From NCBI RefSeq assembly GCF_017565765.1, contig NZ_JAGDYP010000001.1:28358-92357 (forward strand): a DNA stretch of 64,000 nucleotides. The letters are read 5' to 3'. Positions within the stretch are counted from its first letter, which is position 1. Each line of letters begins with the position of its first letter. The notes beneath the pieces are model-generated. The model saw only the letters and a list, made by a program, of their open reading frames with translations, had not been told where the DNA came from and made no database searches. Positions 59,862 through 64,000 of this stretch are shown here, one piece after another. Origin of the DNA: Capnocytophaga bilenii. Its GTDB lineage: Bacteria > Bacteroidota > Bacteroidia > Flavobacteriales > Flavobacteriaceae. Both the position numbers and the translations under genes were made by a program.

Positions 59862-61445
59862 TTACAATTTAGGCGCACCTGCCAATACATCAGCATCCGC
59901 TCCTTCAGCAAAATTTTTCTTTTTGAAGTTTTCTACGAATGATTCTGCCAATTCTTTTAGTTTTGCATTGAATTGTCCTTTGTCTTCCCAAGTGTTTTCT
60001 GGGTTCAAAATGCTTTGGTCTGATACCCCTTCGCAAGCTTGTGGTACTTCAAAACCAAAGATAGGCAATTTCTTGTACTCAACGTTATTTAATTTGCCGT
60101 TAAGTGCTGCTGTAATAAGCGCACGAGTATCTTTTAGGCTACATCTTTTCATTTTTCCGTTGTAACCAGTGTTCACCAACCATACATTCACGCCAGTCTC
60201 TTTAATTTTGCTTGCCAAACGTTTTCCGTATTCAGCTGGGTGCAATGGCATAAATGCCGCTCCAAAACAAGCTGAGAATGTTTTTTGTGGTGTAGTAATA
60301 CCTACCTCAGTACCAGCTACTTTTGAAGTATAGCCCGATACAAACTGATAAGCTGCTTGCTCAGGGGTTAATTTTGAAATTGGAGGCAATACCCCATAAG
60401 CGTCAAAAGTAAGGAAGAAAATATTTTTAGGATTATGTCCTATTGAACCTGGTTGTATGTTAGCAATGTGGTAAATAGGATATGAAACACGAGTGTTTTC
60501 AGTAATGTCTGTACGAGCAAAATCTACCACTCCTTTTTCATCCATAATTACGTTTTCAAGGATAGCTCCTTTCTTAATAGCTGCAAAAATTTCAGGTTCT
60601 TTCTCTGCTGTAAGGTCTACTACTTTAGCATAGCAACCTCCTTCAAAGTTAAACACTGTATTTTCAGGAGTCCATCCGTGTTCGTCATCACCTATTAAGT
60701 GACGGTTAGGGTCTGCTGAAAGGGTAGTTTTTCCTGTACCAGACAAACCAAAGAAGATAGCAGTATCACCATCTTTACCCACGTTAGCAGAACAGTGCAT
60801 TGGCATAGTGTTGCGGAACACAGGCAATTCAAAGTTCATAGCCGAGAAGATACCTTTCTTAATTTCACCTGTATAACCAGTACCACCTATCAAGGCAATC
60901 TTTTTAGTAAAGTTAAGAATTGCAAAGTTAGCTTGGCGAGTTCCATCTACTGCTGGGTCTGCAAGAAAACCTGGTGCATTCACCACCAACCAATCTTCTT
61001 TAAATGAAGCCAATTCACTATCCTCTATGCGCAAAAACATATTAAAGGCAAAAAGATTGCTCCAAGGAAGTTCTGTAATCGTACGAATGTTTGTGCGATA
61101 CTTAGGATCTGCACACACATAACCATCGTGCACATAAATTTCCTTTGATGAAAGGTAAGCCACAACCTTGTCATATAGTTTGTCAAACTTGTCGGCATCA
61201 AAAGGAATGTTGATGTCGCCCCACCACACACGGTCTTTTGTGATGTCGTCTTTTACAATAAAACGGTCTTTAGGCGAACGACCTGTAAACTTACCAGTGT
61301 TAATGGCAATTGCTCCTGACGAAGCCTCAACTCCCAATTTCTTGTCTAAAGTTTCTTGGTGTAGTTCGTCAGCTGAAAGTTGGTAACGAACATTAGCATT
61401 CTTAATTCCGTATTTATCTACGGAAAGTGTTTTTGAATTACTCAT
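59862..61445 (-). CDS. pckA: Phosphoenolpyruvate carboxykinase (ATP)
   Basis: 527 residues. The kinase P-loop GLSGTGKTTLSADPNRHLIG and DDEHGW, the substrate loop GRSPKDRFIVKD near residue 53, and the C-terminal TGYNGKMKRCSLKDTRA region identify ATP-type PckA, which interconverts oxaloacetate and PEP. In capnophilic flavobacteria it is thought to fix CO2 in the carboxylating direction during fermentation to succinate. Monocistronic, with promoter at 61634-61663 and terminator at 59803-59838. Confidence 0.97.
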   Translation of the reverse strand: MSNSKTLSVDKYGIKNANVRYQLSADELHQETLDKKLGVEASSGAIAINTGKFTGRSPKDRFIVKDDITKDRVWWGDINIPFDADKFDKLYDKVVAYLSSKEIYVHDGYVCADPKYRTNIRTITELPWSNLFAFNMFLRIEDSELASFKEDWLVVNAPGFLADPAVDGTRQANFAILNFTKKIALIGGTGYTGEIKKGIFSAMNFELPVFRNTMPMHCSANVGKDGDTAIFFGLSGTGKTTLSADPNRHLIGDDEHGWTPENTVFNFEGGCYAKVVDLTAEKEPEIFAAIKKGAILENVIMDEKGVVDFARTDITENTRVSYPIYHIANIQPGSIGHNPKNIFFLTFDAYGVLPPISKLTPEQAAYQFVSGYTSKVAGTEVGITTPQKTFSACFGAAFMPLHPAEYGKRLASKIKETGVNVWLVNTGYNGKMKRCSLKDTRALITAALNGKLNNVEYKKLPIFGFEVPQACEGVSDQSILNPENTWEDKGQFNAKLKELAESFVENFKKKNFAEGADADVLAGAPKL

Positions 61446-61633
61446 AATGTCTCAATTTATTTAGAAATCTGTAATTTACAATCCCTCAATCTCGCAAATT
61501 TCCTGGAAAGAAACTTACTGCGAATATGAAATAGAGCCAACTCACAAAATTCTTTTACCAAAACTTTTTTTCAAACTTTCACCTAAAAAGCACCTTGTTA
61601 TTGTGCGTTTAACTCTATCTCCTAAATATGCTG

Positions 61634-61663
61634 CAAATGTACGCATATATTTTTTAACAACAA
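61634..61663 (-). promoter_or_regulatory. Bacteroidetes-type promoter of pckA
   Basis: Minus strand TTG (61663-61661), exactly 19 bases, then TACATTTG (61641-61634), giving a leader of about 180 bases before the ATG at 61445. The leader itself shows no clear riboswitch. Confidence 0.72.
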
Positions 61664-61710
61664 AATATTTTTAGCATTTTTTTTGGCTAAAATAATATTT
61701 TTTTAGCAAC

Positions 61711-63024
61711 TTATTGTGCCACATAAAACCACACTTCACTATTACGCGCACTCGTAAATAAATAGTAACCATTTTGCTGGTCTTCTACCGTATACGGACT
61801 GAACTTCGCCAACTGCAAAAACAAACTTTTTACATTTGAAAAAAAGTACAAACTATTGTATTCTTTCTCCAAAGTATCTCTAAAAAGTATCTCCACTTGG
61901 TTTGGCTTCCCTGCTACCCCCACAAATTCCGATTCGTAATAACAAGTATAACCACTCACTTCAGCATAAAATTGTGATACACTTGTACCGTCATTCCCCA
62001 CCGATAATGGTAAAAAATAAAGTGCATCCGATAACACAAAATTACTACCAAACTCTCTTGTAATAGCTCTCTTTCGTCTGTTGAAATAGGTTAGTAAACT
62101 TGGCGATACCCATCCCGTTAAAAAATTTATCCTATGCGCATTATTAGTAGGAATAAAAGCAGGATTTACAAAATTAATACTTATAGAACCATCTGCCGTA
62201 GTAAGTCCTGTTTTAGTATCATTAATATAAAATTCACTAAAGGTAACTCCATTGATAGTTATAGGTTCGTAAAGCTTAAATCCTTTTTCAGTAATAGCAA
62301 AAGCTCTTTGGTCATATTTCTGATTATTATCCCACAAAAAAGCAAGTTGCCTATAACTAGAGAAAAATTTCAGCGTTACTTCAGTACCATTTGCCATAAT
62401 AGGAGTTAATGCCTTGTTTTTTAATGTATTTGTGTTTTCACGTAACTTATTCAAAAAAGCCTCCCTATCCCCTTCTAATTTTTTCAAAGTCGCAAGGTTG
62501 TTAGATTTTCTCCCTCTCAACATTAAAACCCCATTTTCTTCTTTCAAGATTACAAATTCTGTTTCTCCTCCTCGTCCTGAAGGAAAATTATTTGTAACGT
62601 ATGAAAAATGGTGTAGTGAACTATCATAAGTTTCAAAACTCAAAGTAGGTCCCTCTGTAGTTGTATAGCTAAAGTATGAACTACTCTCATTATTATTAGC
62701 TTTCACTTCCGATGAGGAGGTTACCATTCCTTCGTTAAACTTTAATACAGTGCTATATCCACCTATGCTACGAGGGTAGCGAGGATAGTCTCTTTCAGTT
62801 GCAAAAACAGTAGGATTATATGGGTATGCCCAAAAAGCCGTATTATTTACACCTGGGTAACTCGTTAGCACCCAATAGGTATCAGGAGTTTCCAACAAGT
62901 CCTTATAAGTTTGTAGCACTTCCGCACTCCGTTCAGATGGTTTCTTGCTAAACAATTCTTTTTCTTTATAATCACAGCTCGTAAAAGTGAGAAGAGCAAA
63001 TGCTATGTATATATATCTTTTCAT
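61711..63024 (-). CDS. DUF4302-type lipoprotein
   Basis: 437 residues with a lipoprotein signal (FALLTFTSCDYKEKEL). The body begins with a short helical part and LLETPDTYWVLTSYPG, followed by beta-rich regions (GPTLSFETYDSSLHHFSYV, VLMLRGRKSN). This matches the DUF4302 lipoproteins that accompany TonB-linked uptake loci in Bacteroidetes. It follows a HExxH metallohydrolase lipoprotein gene by 2 bases and is probably cotranscribed. Role in nutrient uptake inferred from context. Confidence 0.8.
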   Translation of the reverse strand: MKRYIYIAFALLTFTSCDYKEKELFSKKPSERSAEVLQTYKDLLETPDTYWVLTSYPGVNNTAFWAYPYNPTVFATERDYPRYPRSIGGYSTVLKFNEGMVTSSSEVKANNNESSSYFSYTTTEGPTLSFETYDSSLHHFSYVTNNFPSGRGGETEFVILKEENGVLMLRGRKSNNLATLKKLEGDREAFLNKLRENTNTLKNKALTPIMANGTEVTLKFFSSYRQLAFLWDNNQKYDQRAFAITEKGFKLYEPITINGVTFSEFYINDTKTGLTTADGSISINFVNPAFIPTNNAHRINFLTGWVSPSLLTYFNRRKRAITREFGSNFVLSDALYFLPLSVGNDGTSVSQFYAEVSGYTCYYESEFVGVAGKPNQVEILFRDTLEKEYNSLYFFSNVKSLFLQLAKFSPYTVEDQQNGYYLFTSARNSEVWFYVAQ

Positions 63025-63026
63025 CG

Positions 63027-64000
63027 TTAATTGTCATTTAAAATTGAAAAATCTTTTCTTTGTACAGGCACACCGTCAAAAGTCTTTCCTGCTACATAAG
63101 GATAACGACTGCGTATTTCAGCGCGAAACTCATCAAGATTGATATTCCAAGTGTTGCTAAGATATTGTTTCATAATAGCCATTTTTTGCTCTATCTTTTC
63201 TTTACCTGTATATCGTTCTGTATCCCTTATTTTTACATTAGCTTCTGCTAACACCTCTTCCCATACACTTGCCGACTCATAACCTGCTGTATTACCATAG
63301 TTTACAAACTTAGCTTTCCAAGCTGTATATAACGCATCGTCAAAACCATCTCCATCGGTATCCAAACTGCTATCGCTGGTAGCACAACCACAGTCCAACG
63401 AAGCATTGTAATACACTATATAACGTGCCAATAACTCTACAAAGTCCTCATCGTGGTCAAAGCTCGAATAAGCTGTAATAAATCCTGCTTTCAAATAATC
63501 CTTAGTACTTCCCCAGTAAGAAAAACAATTACCTCCTTGGTAGTCGTTTAGTGATATTTTTTCATAATCAGTACCATACAACACCGATTGGTGTAATGTA
63601 TGCGAATTTTCGTGGTATAGCGTAACCAATAGGTTATCGTTTAGCCAATAAATATTATTAGGCTCTATGTTGTTTATCTCGGTTAAGTGTACTTTAGTCC
63701 CTGCCATAGCAAGTCCCACATTTTTAGAACCATCAGTGTTAAAAGCTGGCTGTCCCAACAATACAAGTGTATTGAAAGAATGTTCTTTCAAAAACCTTTG
63801 TGAAGTAATTTTCACATAAGGCTCTATGAATAAGTATTTAAATACATTTACAAATTCTACTGCCTTATCGTATTGTGTAGGTGTATAGGGATACTCTCGG
63901 TTAATAAATTTTTTATCCTGAAAACGATACACTACCTCTATACCGTAAGGTCCCGCAATGTATTTGTCTAAATATTTATCCAATCGGTTTTGAGGATTCA
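63027..64000 (-). CDS. Substrate import-associated zinc metallohydrolase lipoprotein, 5' end outside window
   Basis: The frame is open to the right edge of the window, so the N-terminal signal is not visible; 323 residues are seen. The zinc motif YHENSHTLHQ (HExxH) with a distal acidic segment (HDEDFVELLARYIVYY, the third ligand region) fits the lipoprotein metallohydrolases found beside SusC/SusD-type importers. Calcium-binding-like DTDGDGFDDA occurs near 63345. The DUF4302 gene 2 bases downstream strengthens this. A SusC/SusD pair is expected upstream, beyond the window. Confidence 0.82.
   Translation of the reverse strand, partial: NPQNRLDKYLDKYIAGPYGIEVVYRFQDKKFINREYPYTPTQYDKAVEFVNVFKYLFIEPYVKITSQRFLKEHSFNTLVLLGQPAFNTDGSKNVGLAMAGTKVHLTEINNIEPNNIYWLNDNLLVTLYHENSHTLHQSVLYGTDYEKISLNDYQGGNCFSYWGSTKDYLKAGFITAYSSFDHDEDFVELLARYIVYYNASLDCGCATSDSSLDTDGDGFDDALYTAWKAKFVNYGNTAGYESASVWEEVLAEANVKIRDTERYTGKEKIEQKMAIMKQYLSNTWNINLDEFRAEIRSRYPYVAGKTFDGVPVQRKDFSILNDN

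Overview
The window looks like part of an AT-rich Bacteroidetes/Flavobacteriia chromosome, most likely Capnocytophaga or a close relative. This rests on an ATP-type PckA, GSCFA and M64 proteins, a DUF4302 lipoprotein next to a HExxH metallohydrolase lipoprotein, promoters of the TTG-N19-TAnnTTTG type, weak Shine-Dalgarno sequences and a Bacteroidetes-type (TraA-TraN) conjugation system. No rRNA and no intact tRNA is present. The genus call is inference.

Bases 1 to about 42,713 are one integrative and conjugative element (ICE). It begins, off the left edge, with a tyrosine integrase whose 5' end is outside the window. It ends at a 43-base 3' fragment of a tRNA-Met(CAU) gene (42671-42713) that marks the right attachment site. 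After the integrase come a 33-bp minisatellite (1045-1620) and a 0.5 kb non-coding stretch with several dyads (candidate oriT/operators). Next are a MobA-like RHH protein and a MOBP-type relaxase, a ParA-like TraA, then TraE, TraF, the VirB4-like ATPase TraG, a run of secreted proteins, TraJ, TraK, a TraL-like protein, TraM, TraN, a VirD4-type coupling protein and an M23 hydrolase (4.1-19.6 kb). Together these would make the relaxosome, the coupling ATPase and a type IV secretion channel. A second block (19.8-31.0 kb) carries topoisomerase III, DUF3945-like proteins, lipoproteins and a 1,999-residue primase/TOPRIM-methyltransferase-helicase protein.

From 31.0 to 41.3 kb the genes run on the minus strand and resemble a phage early region without structural genes: DnaB helicase, a probable helicase loader/initiator, DUF3853, AntA/AntB antirepressor, PAPS-reductase-like ATPase, MazG-like and MmcB-like proteins and many small unknowns. 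A divergent repressor and operator region lies at 41.3-41.9 kb. Several small in-frame tandem duplications and a 42-bp duplicated gene start show recent local rearrangement.

From 42.9 kb on is ordinary chromosome: a CrtI-like oxidoreductase, M13, M64 and M3 metallopeptidases, a flavin reductase-like protein, an operon of GT9/aroQ/ogt/GSCFA, a sodium pyrophosphatase with a C-terminal OmpA-like domain, GltS, HtrA, PckA and two lipoproteins of a probable SusCD-type locus that runs off the right edge. The most unusual observations are a J-domain embedded in the TraG ATPase between Walker A and Walker B, an apparently real 162-codon gene overprinted on the linker of the giant helicase gene, the 33-bp minisatellite, four TCGGA boxes spaced exactly 11 bp before topB, and the pyrophosphatase-OmpA fusion.
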